In this document: one piece after another, positions 12,624-41,436 of the stretch
Layout of the letters: every line of letters starts with the position of its first letter
How positions within the stretch are numbered: the stretch's first letter is position 1
Assembly: GCF_020085105.1 (NCBI RefSeq)
Contig: NC_058043.1
Coordinates: forward strand, 17,536,167 to 17,600,166
Reading direction: 5' to 3'
DNA: 64,000 nucleotides
Origin: Siniperca chuatsi
Taxonomy: Eukaryota > Chordata > Actinopteri > Centrarchiformes > Sinipercidae
The notes under the pieces: generated by a model
What the model saw: the letters and a program-made list of their open reading frames with translations, nothing else
Databases searched by the model: none
Told to the model about the DNA's origin: nothing
Made by a program: the position numbers and the translations under genes

Positions 12624-13184
12624 GTTGAGACTGGTCAACATGGTGCCAAGTCTAACTACTTCATATGGCCACAACCTACTGATGGATAGTTTGAACTACA
12701 GCAATGTGTCATATTTCATTAGTTATTATGTAAAAGCTTTAACTGCAAAAACATAAGGAATAGCTGTAAATGTGCTGCAGTGGAGCAAAGAGTAAAATAT
12801 TTCCATCTGAACATTATATAGTTGCACAAAATGAAATGTAAAGTGCATGTGACTCAAAATTGTTCTCAAGTAGAGTAGTTAAATCAGTTTATTTAAATTC
12901 CACCTCTGGTAGCATCAGGCTCATTGGCTTTTTAAGGCAACATCAGCAGCAGCAGCTCCAAGCTGGAGTCATGCAGCAGCACACATGACAGGTCTGGTCT
13001 TATATTTCATGCCAGACATTCACCAACACTGACTGAACAGTTTTGAGCCATTAGATGAACAAATGTGATTAAGTTGCATGGTACATATTATTCATCACAG
13101 AGAATGTTTCAGACAGGCACATACAGGTATGGCCTATGGGTTTTGGCTACCCTATTACACCACAGCTGTGTCACTGGTCCCCCC

Positions 13185-13299
<115 letters not shown>

Positions 13300-14396
13300 C
13301 ATTCCTGCACTTTATCCTATCAGTGCAGCCTTGCTTACAGGTGTTTAGCCTGGCTTGTGTCCATAAGCACCCCTATCTGTTTCACGCTTCACTTGCAAAC
13401 AAATATTTTAATGGACAGGGGACGAGTGACATGGCTTCATTTCTGACATTGCTCATTATGTGCTTACATTGCTGAGAAAACTGTTATGCGATGGAGAGGG
13501 AAAATGTGAGTGTGTGTGTGTAACAGAGAGAGCGTACATCCGCCAGTGTTTTCTTTGATGTGAAAGTGTAAACCATGTGTGATGTTCAGAGTGCAAAGTG
13601 CAGAGCTCACCTGTTTGTAATAAGACTGAGCTCCAGTCCAGAAATGGCATTCCTCTGCATTCCACGGATTCTGCTTCACCAGGGGGCTGGGTAAATGTGT
13701 GCGCGTGCACATGCTCACACATACAATCCCTCTTCTCTCTTAGCAGGCCCATGCAACCACACATAAGTGATCAATCACACTCAAAACAATCTCGCGAAAC
13801 AGACACACAGCCAACGAATACACAAGACGCAAGAGATTCCTCCTGATACGGAGACGTGTGCTTTTCCAACTCCCTGTGATGAAAACACTCACGGTCACAG
13901 CAAACGCTCTTGTCCAACTCACGCAACTTAAAACAGGACTACAAACCATGAAATACTGTGCATATGCTTGCACTAGCGCGAGTGAAAATCAGACTGGGTT
14001 ACTTCCCTGTCTTCAGAGAGGAATCTACCCATTCATGGTATTCAAAGAAACGTACATCTATAGAGAACCTGGTTGCTGATAACCATGTATATGACATGGT
14101 TCATGTCACACAAATGTATGCAATCATAACTTTCTAGTCTCTTTCAACACTAGTATTAGTTTCCTTCCACCAACTGTATTTTCTTTATTTCATCATTCTG
14201 TGCAACTTTTCATCCTCCCACTCGCTAACCGGGCTGCAGATGCTGAACCTGGCCCTCATTCCAAAACAGCAGGAGTTCTAGTCTCCCAGCTCATTAACAC
14301 ACAAAATTACCGCCCACCCCCAAACCACATTTCAATTTTCTCAAACATGCACACAGAAAAACAGAGAGAGAAAGAGAGAGAGTTATCCGTATTCAC

Positions 14397-14402
14397 TTTA
14401 TT
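14397..14402 (-). terminator. Candidate polyadenylation signal of micos10
   Basis: AATAAA on the minus strand about 150 bases after the micos10 stop codon, a normal spacing for a short 3' UTR. Confidence 0.65.
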
Positions 14403-14549
14403 AAATATACATTGACTGCCCTTTGATAAACACAATGTGGGCATCGTTGGACATTAGTGCCAGGACTGAATCAAGCAGCAAAATAACAAGGACAACACAA
14501 AAACAGATGATCAACTTCATGGCAAATCCTCTTTATCTTTAGTCCTTCA

Positions 14550-17500
14550 CTACTGGTCCTGTAAATTAACACAGAAAAAAAATCATGTAGCATGAGTGTG
14601 TCACAAACATATAACAACCAATACATTTTACCCTCTGTACTCACCTTAACCATGTGGCCATGAATCAGGTATGGTGACCTAAAGTCATGCTGGCAGTTGG
14701 CGTATCCCATGCCCAGCCCCAAACCTGAACCAAATGTGACAGGCCACGTGCGACCTGGGGGAGAAAAACATTCACCCATAAATGACGTTTTAAAGTACTG
14801 CTTCCAAAAAAACCTGCATTTACCAGTTTACCTTAAGAAACTTACGTTTAAAGAGAAGGACGGAGAACACAATGCCCACACCAAGGCCAGTTACTGCAAA
14901 GAGGAAGAAAAAAAGAAAGTATGAGTGGCGTGATTAAACTACACATCCAGATGATTTGACTTTAATACCGAGGTAATGTGATCACGTCTGATCCAGTATA
15001 AAAACTGGCTGGCATAGATGTAAATCTGTTGTAATGAGGACAGTGGGGTGCCGCTATTATGTCTGATGCAAGAGTTGGTGAACAGCATAACTTAGCAAGA
15101 CATTGCTCATTAGGAAAAGAGAGGAAGAGAAAAAGCAGCAAGAGCTCAAACGTCCAAGAAAGAAAGAAAACAGTAAAAGGGGTGCAAGAGAGGGGGAGAT
15201 GAGTTAAAAGGAGCAACAACAGTGTCCATGAGGCAGAGGGCAGGAGAGGTGATAGGTCAAAGAGTGCACACGTATGCAGGTAAGCGATGTCTTGACCCAG
15301 TATGGTCAAGCAGAAGGTCAGTGGCACAAGAGTTGGCTAAGTTGTTAGAAGTGCTCAGATCTGTGGGATCTTGAGAAGGAATGTGTTTTTGCGCTTAACT
15401 TCACCTCGCTGCAGGCCACACCACACCCAACTGCAGGCCAGCCAGCACAGAAAACACATAAAAACAGCCATTTGGGCCCCTCCGACTCTTAATTGGATTC
15501 AGCGAGCTATGCGGCATGACCGATTTGCCTGAACCCCCAGACTGTTCTCTATTACACAACTTACAAATGTCAAACAAGACCACAAAAGAGCCCGCACACC
15601 CTCATTATCAGTACAGATCAACAACAAATCATTGTCCTCTGCATCCATTTCAAGCAAAGATTTAGTTAAATTTAAGGTTCTCCGTCTGTTGCAGCCTCAG
15701 TCTTTCTTTGCTCTTCAGCCAGAGCATTTCTGAAGCCTCTGATTTTCCACTGACAGTAATACAGTAAAAGCATTGGCAAAATATGAGGGCAGATCAGCAT
15801 CTCATTTTGGCATCCTCTCTCTATGTCTGGACATCTCCAAGGGGGATGGATTATAACAAAAACATTTGTGCTGGAGTAAAATGAAATGTATAACCCACAG
15901 GCCAGAAAATACTCAGTTGGTTTTGCCAGAAAATAAAGTCCAGAGCTGGTAAGTGTATTGTTATTCATTTGTTCATTACTTCAAGTATTTTTTGGAAAAG
16001 GCATCAATGGAGACCTTCATTTTCAATGATAGTCATTTTGTGAATTTAGTTAAAAATACAACTTGAGTAGTATAACTCTGGCAAATGTCTTTTGCTCAAC
16101 ATTGCAACTTTGACTTGCGACGGCACATTTCTTTGTAGAACTAATGTTTCTGTGTGTCGGAGAGGACACTGAATAGGATTTGTACAGCTCAAATGAAATA
16201 AATCTTAGCAAACATGACTAGGTATCATTACTATGAAGTAATATAAATAATTATCTTTTAATTGTGCAGCTCAACTATTTTCATTTCCAGTTTGTAGCCA
16301 TGCTGGCAGCATGGTCCAAGGCATGGCAAAGTCAGTCTGTTTGTTGGTCACTCCATCCACTTTGGTCCTGACTGAAATATCTCGACATCTATAGGATGGA
16401 CTGCCATGACATTTTGTACAGACATTAATATTCCCAAGAGGATGAATCCTACTGACTTTACTGATCCCCTGAACTTTCCTGTAGCGCCACCATGAGGTTG
16501 ACATTTGTGGTTTTTAGTGAATGTCTCAATAACTGTAGGATGGATTGCCATGAAATTTGGTTCACACATTCATGGTGCCCTCAGGATAATGTGTTATAAC
16601 TCTGGTGATGCCCTGACATGTCATCTAGCGCCATTATCAGGTCAAAATTTTAATTTGTGCAATACTTTGGTTTATGACTAAGTACCTGCAAAACTAATGA
16701 CATTCCCATCGGCCTCAGCTTTACTTTGTGTTTTGTGCTAAACAGCAAATGTTAGCATACTATTAAAATGCTAAGATGGTGAACATGGTAAACATTATAC
16801 CTGCTAAACATCAGCATGCTAGCATTGTCATTATGAGCATGTTAGCGTACCGAGGGCCAGGTTGTGCTGGAAAATAACTGGTTTGTCAGAAGGCGAAAGT
16901 GTTTATAGTTGTTCTGAACATTCACACTCGAAGCCGGGATGAAAAGCTGGCCGTCAGAGAGTGAGGAGACACAGAGCACACTTTCAGTCAGTCTCAAGTA
17001 TTCATAGTGTTACAATTGGTTGTACACGTGAAGGTGTAGGGGGTTACAGAAGCTTGTTGCCTTAACGTTAGCATTTAGTTCAAAGCACTGCTGTGCCTAA
17101 GTGCAGCCTCACAGAGCTGCTAGCATGGCTGTAGACTCTTAGTCTTGTTAATACACAGCACATAAAGGGAGCACATAGATCTTGTAGGGGAAAAAACCCA
17201 AGCTCCATCAAGATCCACCTGTATGTTCACAGAACGAACACAAGTTCTGAAATATATACCAAATATAAAATGTAGTGCAGAGGCAGAGATATTGACCTTT
17301 TATGTGGTGGTGTTTATGCTAATTATAAAAACGTCTCAAAATTAATAATTGATTATATTAAAAAGCTAGGAGTCGTTAACACACTTACACAATGAGACAC
17401 AAAATAGACTAAACGATATCTTCCTGAACGATTATTGATTGTTAGGACTAACAAAAACACTTTTAAACAACCGCCTGAGCAGAACATATGCCGCAGAGTT

Positions 17501-19251
17501 TCTCTGGCTACAAGAGACACCTTGGCACAGCTGCCAGTTTACCGAGTGAGCTCAAAGAAATGCCACGATTCAGATGTTTTTCCTCCCAACAAGAAACATA
17601 TTTTATTGTGCCGAAGTTGTCGTCATTATGTGTCTTTTGGGACAGATTGTTTGCCAGTCTAAGTATTTGAGTGCTGGACCAACACTGTTCCAGATACCAC
17701 AGATAAACTCCTGCACAAAGACCCCATGGTGATCTCCTCAACCCTGTTTCATCAGCTCTGACTGGTTGAGTGAAGGCCAGAGCCAATGGAGGAAACCAAA
17801 ACATCTATTAATTTTAATATTACAGTATTAAGGAAAAAACCCTAATTTATGTTGTTACTTAACAGATGGTTTGGGCAGTACATTTAAACATGTCTGTTGT
17901 GAACTGTTTCGTACTGTGTATTCTTCTTTTGCCGTAAAGTTCATAAATATTAAATTTAAAATTAAAGTACATGTTGTTATATGTTTGCTGTTTTCAGTGT
18001 GAGATGACTTTCACGACTTCTCTTCCTGCTGATAAAGGGCCAAATTTAGCAAAATATCTCAAATATAATTTTAAATGTAGACTTTATTTGTTGATCAGGG
18101 TTGTTATGGTGTTTGTCCTCTTCGTGCCATGCTAACATGTTAGCTTACCGCTGCCTTTGGTCAAATCAATCAAAAATTATGTAAGGTTAATTTATTCCTG
18201 GATCAAAGCCCATAAAGGTACTTCAGATTTTATAGGTTGATGTTTTGTTTCAACTTTCCAGTTGGTGTCTGAACTGCTGGTGCTAGTTGGTGCTTGAATA
18301 ACTGGAAAGGACTCAAAACTCATACCATAAAATGCCAAACAAGAATGGAAAAGTGCTTCAACAAACTGGAACACTGGTAACAAGCAGACCATCACCAACA
18401 CTGGCTTAAAAACACTGGCTTTAAAGTATTTGCTATTTGCTTTTTTTTTTTTTAAACAGTCTCTCCAGATAAATCTGAAAAGGCTGGCTTTGCATTTTAG
18501 TGTTGACTTTTTGGAAAACAATAACGTATTTTAGTGTGGAAGGAGTTTTCAGATTTACCCAGCTTAGTGTGGATGTGGTCTGAGTTGAATTTGCACCTCT
18601 GACAGTCCCAACAAAGCAGGTGCTTGTTATTTTGTACCCTGTATGTTTGCATTTGCAAAGCCATTTGAGACATGATTTAGTTTTAAGGGCTAGAAAAGTA
18701 TGAACTCCAGAGTCGGGTCGTTATGCTCCTTGCTGCTATTTAACTGTAAAATATTTATGTGTGGGTGATAGAGAGAGGGGGGAGAGATGAGACAGCCTGG
18801 GAATCGGGAAAATTAGTCTCAGGCTGAAAGTAGACAGAATTATCCTTTACGGCTGTAATACACCCTCCATACTGTTTCTCCACCAGTGACTTTGTACAGT
18901 CTGTTAATCAAAACACACACCCCAGCTTGTATCCAAAGGCTTATGTGGTGTTATCTAATCATAATGCCCCAAAATAACAAAACAGGTAGTGCTACTTTTA
19001 TCCATTTAGCGGGCAAGTTTACACTTGACCTCAGTAAACTGTCCCAGCATGGTCACCCAAATGTCCCGTAGAAAAGGACCTCGACTGCAACCTTGACCTG
19101 TAGCGCAGCTTATTTACCAGGTGTATTATTCTGCAGAATGCCTAATGACGGCGTTAAATGATTACATTACATGTATGAAAAGACATTAACCTGTTTTCAC
19201 GGCTGTATCTGCAAGACAGCGGTCCCATTTCCGTCCGTGCTCGTCTGCCAT
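14550..19251 (-). CDS. micos10: MICOS complex subunit Mic10 (MICOS10/MINOS1), four coding exons
   Basis: Coding exons in transcript order: 19191-19251, 14846-14893, 14645-14754 and 14550-14558. They join in frame to 75 residues; human MICOS10 has 78. The protein begins MADEHGRKWDRCLADTAVKT, the family's conserved N terminus, followed by two glycine-rich membrane segments (about 18-35 and 40-57), a KRR positive loop at 36-38 and the conserved YANCQHDF at 54-61. Family role: small hairpin protein of the inner mitochondrial membrane that oligomerises and bends membrane at crista junctions. The last exon carries only Asp-Gln and the stop. The donors are GTTAAT, GTAAGT and GTGAGT; the acceptors end CAG. 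The start is fixed by homology and is the first ATG of the exon. It is divergent from capzb; nbl1 follows on the same strand. Confidence 0.95.
14894..19190. other. micos10 intron 1
   Basis: The 4.3 kb between micos10 exons 1 and 2. It holds the dispersed repeat at 16325-16870. No further exon is needed, because phase and protein are continuous across the junction (one base in exon 1, two in exon 2). Confidence 0.75.
16325..16870. repeat. Dispersed teleost-type repeat with two internal tandem monomers
   Basis: Two related units of about 140 bases share the phrases AGGATGGACTGCCATGACAT / AGGATGGATTGCCATGAAAT and TAGCGCCA. They are followed by a tail of ATGCTAACATG/GTTAGCAT phrases ending near CATGTTAGCGTACCGAGG. 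A partial copy in the other orientation is at 58180-58320, and a fragment flanks the hairpin element at 38972. No coding capacity; I recognise the family as common in fish but cannot name it safely. Confidence 0.6.
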
Positions 19252-19345
19252 GTTTCCAGCGGTCAGGAAGCTCCACAAAATATCGCGAGAGAAATATGAA
19301 GTCACGTGAACTCACACCACCACCACACTTGCCACTACGCTCCTT
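19252..19345 (-). promoter_or_regulatory. micos10 promoter-proximal elements
   Basis: Within 60 bases upstream of the ATG lie TATCGCGAGAGA (19281-19292), one mismatch from the TCTCGCGAGA element of TATA-less vertebrate housekeeping promoters, and GTCACGTGA (19301-19309), an E-box of the USF/MITF type. No TATA box. The motifs are seen directly; the promoter role is inferred from position and from their known occurrence at such promoters. Confidence 0.5.
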
Positions 19346-21399
19346 CATTCACTGTTTCCAGATTATTTATATATGATGTATACACCGTATTTGTTTTTTA
19401 TTGTGCTCCTGAAATAATTTTTACTTTGATTAAACATCACTTTTGGATATTTTTTTATTCAGTCAGGTGACAGTGTATGTGTGTGTGAATACAATACAAC
19501 TTGATTACTACTAATCACTTCACCTTCCTGTTTAGAAAGCTGCATATTCCCTCAATTTATGTTACTTAAGTGTATTTCTCACCGTGACATTATTGTAAAG
19601 TGTAAACTAATTTGATAACTCTGTCATTTTAGTAAACTATTCAATATATCTGCATTTATCTGATAAAAGTTCTTCTGTATGTTACAACTTCTTGATAGTT
19701 TTCACTGCTGGTGGAAGTGTCCCCCATCTTTCCCATATGCATAGTAGGCTATATACACAGGAAATGATGCATGCATGCAAAAAGTGTTGCACATCAGCTA
19801 CTGAACAGAAAACTACCAGTTCCCATGCTTTACAGGCAGTAGTAGTATGTTTGAGTATATCTGCCACTGGATTAACTTTCTTTCCTAGAATATGTTTTGG
19901 TTGGAAGATAATCTAGATGTGGCATATTTTGAGAAAGAAAATGAGCCACACCTTCTTCTATGTCTAGTTTTTCAAAAACACTTGATTCCTTCAAAGTAAC
20001 ACCAATCGTTTTTGGGATTGTAATTTGAATTTTTCCTCTTCTTATGAAATTCCAGAAGACTAGATGCTGGAAGTCAACGGGCTGCTGCCCACACACAGTA
20101 AATATACAGATGTTGGTGAAGTTTACAGGCAGGTTTCCCATATACAAACAATCCAGGATGCAGGGCAGGGCAGAAAGCACATTTGTACAATGTCATGATA
20201 GCTTTTAAATTTATACATTATAAGAAATAAATAAATACATGGAAGTACACTTGCATGGGTCACTTGCCCATGCTTTTTTTATGACACACTTCACAATAGT
20301 TAACCCCTGAGAAAGGCAGCTATAGTCACAGTAATAACATTTCCCCAGACTATTGGGGAGAAATTACATCACCATTATAGTCAGTGCCCCCCATCAAAAC
20401 CCATACTTCATTTTGTTCCCTGAAAAACCACAAGAGTCGTACATTTAACATCCAAAGACCAGAGTCTGCAGCTCTATTGAACCAGAATTTTGACCGTCAC
20501 TAACGTGGTAGTTCATCCTGAGGAAGCAGCCTAAATTGTCACAACACCAGAAAACCAAAACAATTAACTCAAGGGCAGGTGAAAGCACTGGGTGTTGATT
20601 ATCGGTGTGATCAGCAGTATTAGACATCCTTTTACATTACAGGGACTCCTTTCATTCTGTTTTAATATCGAAAATAGCCTAAATGAACCACAAGTCACCA
20701 CAGGTGTCGCCAAATCCACCAAAACTCCCCATTTACCATGAATGATCATCAATACACATGGCTATGTGTAAAACCTTTACTACATCATTACACCTACTTG
20801 TATACTTGCATCATTCTTGCATCACTATAATGTAAATAAGGAAACGTTCATATTCCATTCAACCGAACAAAAAGCAATAAAACAAACCTAAGGGAGTGGT
20901 CAGAATAAAAGCATATGAATTATGGACAATGCCAGTATAAAATAAAAATAAAAATAGAAAATGAAAAGCAAATAATAGTGACCCAGTAACATTTATAGCC
21001 TACTATATTTTGCGATATTGACTGAGATTTTCAGAATTAGTTTTTTGAGAATAACGTAATTATTATGATAATTTTAAAATCATTAATATCTAATTAAAGA
21101 ATGATAATTACACTTACCACAGAAGGTATGTCAGAAGGTACTTATGTATAAAAATGATGTGAACAGAAGCAAAGGTGGAAAATAGTAGATATTAAAATAC
21201 CCATATAAAATAAAATTACATTATTTTGATTTGCTAAATTTATGAAGTTTATAAAAGGAGCAGAAGGCACGCTGTCGGTTTTTGTTTGAGGCACTGTAAA
21301 CATCACATTTATAGCAGTTTCCAGCCATCTTTTTGTTATAGCTCCATCAGTGTATTTGTATATCTACTGCCCTCTCTGACTGCACATTTATTGCACCAC
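19346..21399. other. Intergenic spacer between the divergent micos10 and capzb promoters
   Basis: AT-rich; no gene, element or simple repeat with clear borders recognised. Confidence 0.6.
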
Positions 21400-21716
21400 T
21401 CCTCTCTTTCCATACTTGGCAATGCCTTTCTTGCTCCTTCGCTATTGGCTGCTGCAGAGAAAGCCCGGAGTGACCCGGACATGCAACCGGGGCCTGTTCT
21501 GTGACAGCAGCCTCCTTCCTGTAGCCCGGTTGAGGAAGTGAATTTCGCTGACAGGGCTGGGTTCAGTGAGGGAGAGGCGAACAAAACATCTTAACTAAAA
21601 AAAGCAACAAGAGACGAGAGGAGCGACTTGTTAAACTGCAGTAAAGCTAAGGTGTACAGTCATCGGTGAAATCGTGCTCCCCTGCCCCGCTGAGACTGCC
21701 ACAGATCGCCGCAGAC
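21400..21716 (+). promoter_or_regulatory. capzb: capzb promoter and 5' UTR
   Basis: An inverted CCAAT box (GCTATTGGCT, 21441-21450) precedes a CpG-richer leader that runs to the ATG at 21717. No TATA box was seen. The transcription start is not determined, but it probably lies between the CCAAT box and about 21600. Confidence 0.5.
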
Positions 21717-37265
<15,549 letters not shown>

Positions 37266-38289
37266 AGATGCTACTGTTGTTTTTCTTCTGTCTCTCTCAC
37301 TCTCTCCGCCTCATCTCTGCCATCTTTTCTCTGTTTCTTTACGTCTCTCCCTCCATGCCTGTTTCAGTGCTGCACTCTTGTCATTTGTGGAAAAACAAAA
37401 AAGGAGAAAATGCTTAGCTTTTTATTTGTTTTTGTTTTTTTTTTGTTTTTTTTTCTGTCAGGTTTCGTTTTCACACATCTCATCTGCCATGAAGCCATTC
37501 ACTCACGCTCCCTCTGTCTCTCTTCACTCCTCCCTTCTCTCCGTCTCTTCTCTCCCATGTTATAAATATAATGATAGTATTACCACGGTTAATGATAATC
37601 TTACAGTGTGAGGGTCATTGTAGTAATAATCCCTGATGTTCTCACAGCTGACATGTCCTCGGTCAGTTTCAAATGAGCGATCTTTGGCCCCGCTCTTCCT
37701 CCGTGACGAGGAAACGGACACAGACTGTGCTGTAGGTGGTGTAGGCTCGGTGGGGCTGTCATTATCATGGACATCAAATTTATTTCTTGCACCTATTTTT
37801 GTCTATGACACCCCCCTGATATATTTGTATACAATTATTACTGTCCGTGAATAACTGTCATTACTCTGGGCGATGTAAACGGTGTGAACACAAGGGCGGC
37901 CTTCGGTTTGTCTTAGACGGTTTTTACTCTTTGTTCCTCTCTGTCCACATGCATGTGAGCCTGTGTGGGAGCATGGGGGCTGCAGTGAGTGGAAATGTAG
38001 ACTTATCAAACATGGGGATGGACTGTTATAATCACCGGGTGATTACACCCACGTCGTCAACCCAACCCCCTACACTGAGTATAACATGACAGTTTGCCTC
38101 CCCTGTGTTCTACTTATTCAACTTTTCTCTGTCCTCACCTACTATGTCTTTGTTGGGAGGTCACACTTTTGTCTTTGTGTCTCAGTGGAAACATTTGACT
38201 GTTTCCATTTTGGAGGGGAATCTTTTGTTGTACTTTTGTTTTTATTTTGTAAAGCTTATGATTCATATTGTATTAGAGCCTCCAGCAAC

Positions 38290-38295
38290 AATAAA
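38290..38295 (+). terminator. Polyadenylation signal of capzb
   Basis: AATAAA in CAACAATAAAAACAG about 1 kb after the beta-2 stop; the first canonical signal after that stop noticed, followed by T-rich sequence. Confidence 0.65.
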
Positions 38296-38971
38296 AACAG
38301 TAAAAAGCTACTCTTGTTCTTATTTTTTATTCTTCATGTCTTGTTGATGTGCCACACTGTGCAGGTAGTGGACAAAATAACAGAAATACTTTGATTTCAA
38401 GTAACTACATTACTGCAAACACTGCTACCCAGGTGGGCAACACTTTACTTTGAGTCCCCCTATTAAGCATTCAAAAGCAGTACATAAACACAATAAATAA
38501 TAAATTGCTTATAACACACTATAATGTAGTTGTAATCAGATTTAAGTGTTTAACTTTAACTCCCCCTCTTGGCACCCATGAACGGAGACTAGCTAGACAG
38601 ATAATGAATGAGTAAAACACAGTTGTAATAATATAAAATATATTTATTTGAGAAGTTGTAATTGTTGGCAAGTCCTGGACATTAATAAGCACTTAAAAAT
38701 GTCCATATATCTGCTTATAACTACATTATAGTGTGTACGTTTATTAAATGTGTTGTAGGGGTTAGGGGGAGAGAAAGTGTTACCTAAAGGGCGGGCATAT
38801 TAGGTCGCATACCGCAGCATTTGTCGTCAATCTGTTTATTTTATGTCTGTTATATCCTGAACTGAGACTGATAAGAGTTTGAACAAGACTAAGAGTCTCT
38901 GTGAGGCTGTAAGGTTTGAGGTAAATGCTAATACTACCATGATAACGTGGTGTGTTAGCATGCTAACATTT

Positions 38972-39165
38972 ATCGTAGAAAAGGTTTCAGTCGTAGTCAT
39001 CTGGACACTGTTTTCAGAATCAAGACGTTTCGGCTTCCATCCGGAAGTCATTCTCAATTGAGAATGACTTCAACGTCTTGATTCTGAAAACAGTGTCCAG
39101 ATGACTACGACTGAAACCTTTTCTACGACAGAACACTCCTGGACGAATGAGGGACTACACCGTCC
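38972..39165. mobile_element. Hairpin-type insertion, copy 3, with 13-bp target-site duplication
   Basis: Perfect duplication CATGCTAACATTT at 38959-38971 and 39166-39178. Left arm 38973-39057; centre TTCTCAATTGAGAA; right arm 39058-39129 is the exact inverse except for a 14-base deletion. The tail at 39130-39165 carries GAACACTCCTGGACGAATGA and ACTACACCG. The copy sits within an older dispersed repeat that contains GTTAGCATGCTAACAT. Confidence 0.9.
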
Positions 39166-39238
39166 CATGCTAACATTTGTTAATGTTTTACAGTTGAAAA
39201 ATAAACATTTCAGTTTCTATAGTAAACAAACTATGTCA

Positions 39239-39733
39239 TAGTGGTGGAAATTCACTTAGTACATTTACACAAGTTCTGTACATAAGTTCAATTTTGAGGT
39301 ACTTTATACATCTTCAATTCAGGGGAAGATATTGCACTTATCACTCCACTACATTTATTTGATAACTTTAGTTACTAGTTACAGTTACTTTGCACATCCA
39401 CATTAATAATACACAATACAATCAATAATATATATATAAACTAAAGTAATTAAAATAAGATCCACCTTTACCAGCTGCAACATTAAAGAGATGTATCCTA
39501 CACAAAATGCTTCAAGTATAATCCAATAATATACATTATTGATCTGAAATTACTTTTGATACTTAAAGTTATATTTTGAGGATAATACTTTTGTACTTTT
39601 ACCTAATTAACATTTTTAATGCATGACAGTTGTAACAGAGCATTTATACATTAGTATAGTATATTAGTATTAGTATACAGTAGTATTGCTACTTTTCCTT
39701 AGGTAAAAGATCTGAGTACTTTTTCCACCACTG
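39239..39733. mobile_element. hAT-type MITE, copy C (diverged)
   Basis: Left end TAGTGGTGGAAATTCACTTA, right end GTACTTTTTCCACCACTG; the interior has the family's ACTTTGCAC/CTACATTTATTTGATAAC phrases. No clear 8-bp duplication remains. Confidence 0.65.
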
Positions 39734-41374
39734 GTAATATAGATACCCTACTGTGAGATACAGAGATCAGCCCCAGTTGGTTTGTCTGTCCAGCTCTATT
39801 GTCCGTCTTATCCTTATAAGATGGTTTCAACTTGTGACCACTGTCCTCTTTGTCTTTTCAGTTTGACATTTTTGTCATGATGTTTGAGGCTCTTTGCCTT
39901 ATATATTATATAATTTAGCATTTTCTTGACCAAAGCATCTGCAATTAGTGACAGATATTTTGGCTTTTTTGGATCTCTGTTTGTTGTCTATATCAAAGTG
40001 CTGATTGGCTGACCACCAGAAGTTGATCAATGCTGCTAATTCAATGTAAAATTGCCCACTTTCATTGTACATATACATTTTATCCATGTAAAATAATCTT
40101 TAAATGATGAATGAAATAATAGTTTCCCTCCCACTTTGCTGTGCTTTTCATTTTAGTCACATCACTATAATTTTCACTTTGAAAGATTTCCAAGGTCAAG
40201 AATGAACTTTAAAGTGTCCAGAAAAAATTAAAAATCCAACATCTATCCATGACAACTAGGCAAACTCCATCAGCTAATGAAGACTATGTGATTTGATTGA
40301 CAGCTCCAACAGCTACTAAATGGACCTCAGGGTGAGATTGTTTTCTCAATGCTGACAGTTATTTTTACATAAGACCAGATGTAGACTGCGAAGACTGTCT
40401 AGTAGGTTTATTTTTAACAGAGGTTGAAGAAAAGCCCCATTCATTCATGCAACACAACATGCATTTGCATTTCTTGAAATGCAGATATCGTCATGGAAAT
40501 ACTGTAGAGAGGCAATGAGCAGCATGAATAATGTCTGCGCTGGTGGAAACTGGCCTCTTCTCAAACTGTGTGACTGCAGTTTGTCCACTAGGTGTCAGTG
40601 ACATTCAGCACATCAGCTGAGCTGCAAGTTTCACAACTGTTTTACAGTTTTTAATCAAAAGATTTCACTGGTGCATGTATCTGTTTTATTCCTGACTTCT
40701 CAACACCCCAAACTGAGGGGGTAGAGCCCCCAGAATGCCTCTTGAGATCCACAAGTGTACATTTCTACTTAGATTATACTTTTTATTTTATTTTAAACAG
40801 GATCTGGATGAAATGGACAAAACCATGAATTAATAAAACCTACAGGAAAAAGGACACATCAACTGTTGGACCCGAAAACAACTGGTGAGCAAAATTAATT
40901 AAAACTGGTTTGATTTTAGACAAAATTAAAAATGTCCTCTTTTGGCAGATTTTTGAGCAGCCAGTGAGAGAACAACTTCACCACTCTTGGTGGGTAACAC
41001 TCAAAACCCAAAGCTTGAGGAATGTCTGCCAGTTAATGAATAAACCCGTTTGTGGTTTGAAGTGTGGTTCTACCACTGCACAACCTCCAAGAGCTCTCTG
41101 TTTGCCATGCGAAGTATTTTACTCTTAGACAAACAAAAACTTTAATAAAACCAAACTAATGTATATAGCACTGTCTGTATAGCTGAACGATCATTGGTGG
41201 TCGTGTGAGTGCAAGAATTAAGAGAAGTAAAAAAACAACACAATGTTGTCAAGTAAACTAGGTTATATCTAATGAAAGTTGTTGTTTTCTGTTGATAAAT
41301 TAAGCTTTTAGGATGTTACCATTTATCTCCAGAGGCAGGGTTTCCTTTAAAGTACTCCTAACAGAGATGCCTCT

Positions 41375-41385
41375 TTCTCTCTCTA

Positions 41386-41431
<46 letters not shown>
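41375..41431. repeat. (CT)n(CA)16 microsatellite at the celsr2 leader
   Basis: A CT-rich run followed by 32 bases of CA and then AG (41431-41432). The layout looks like a polypyrimidine tract with a 3' splice site, so a spliced upstream leader exon is possible; that is inference. Confidence 0.8.
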
Positions 41432-41434
<3 letters not shown>

Positions 41435-41436
41435 TT

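Larger units (their letters stand above)
38311..41360. other. Intergenic region between capzb and celsr2
   Basis: Holds the hairpin insertion (38972-39165) and MITE copy C (39239-39733). From 39740 to about 41360 nothing was recognised. Confidence 0.6.
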
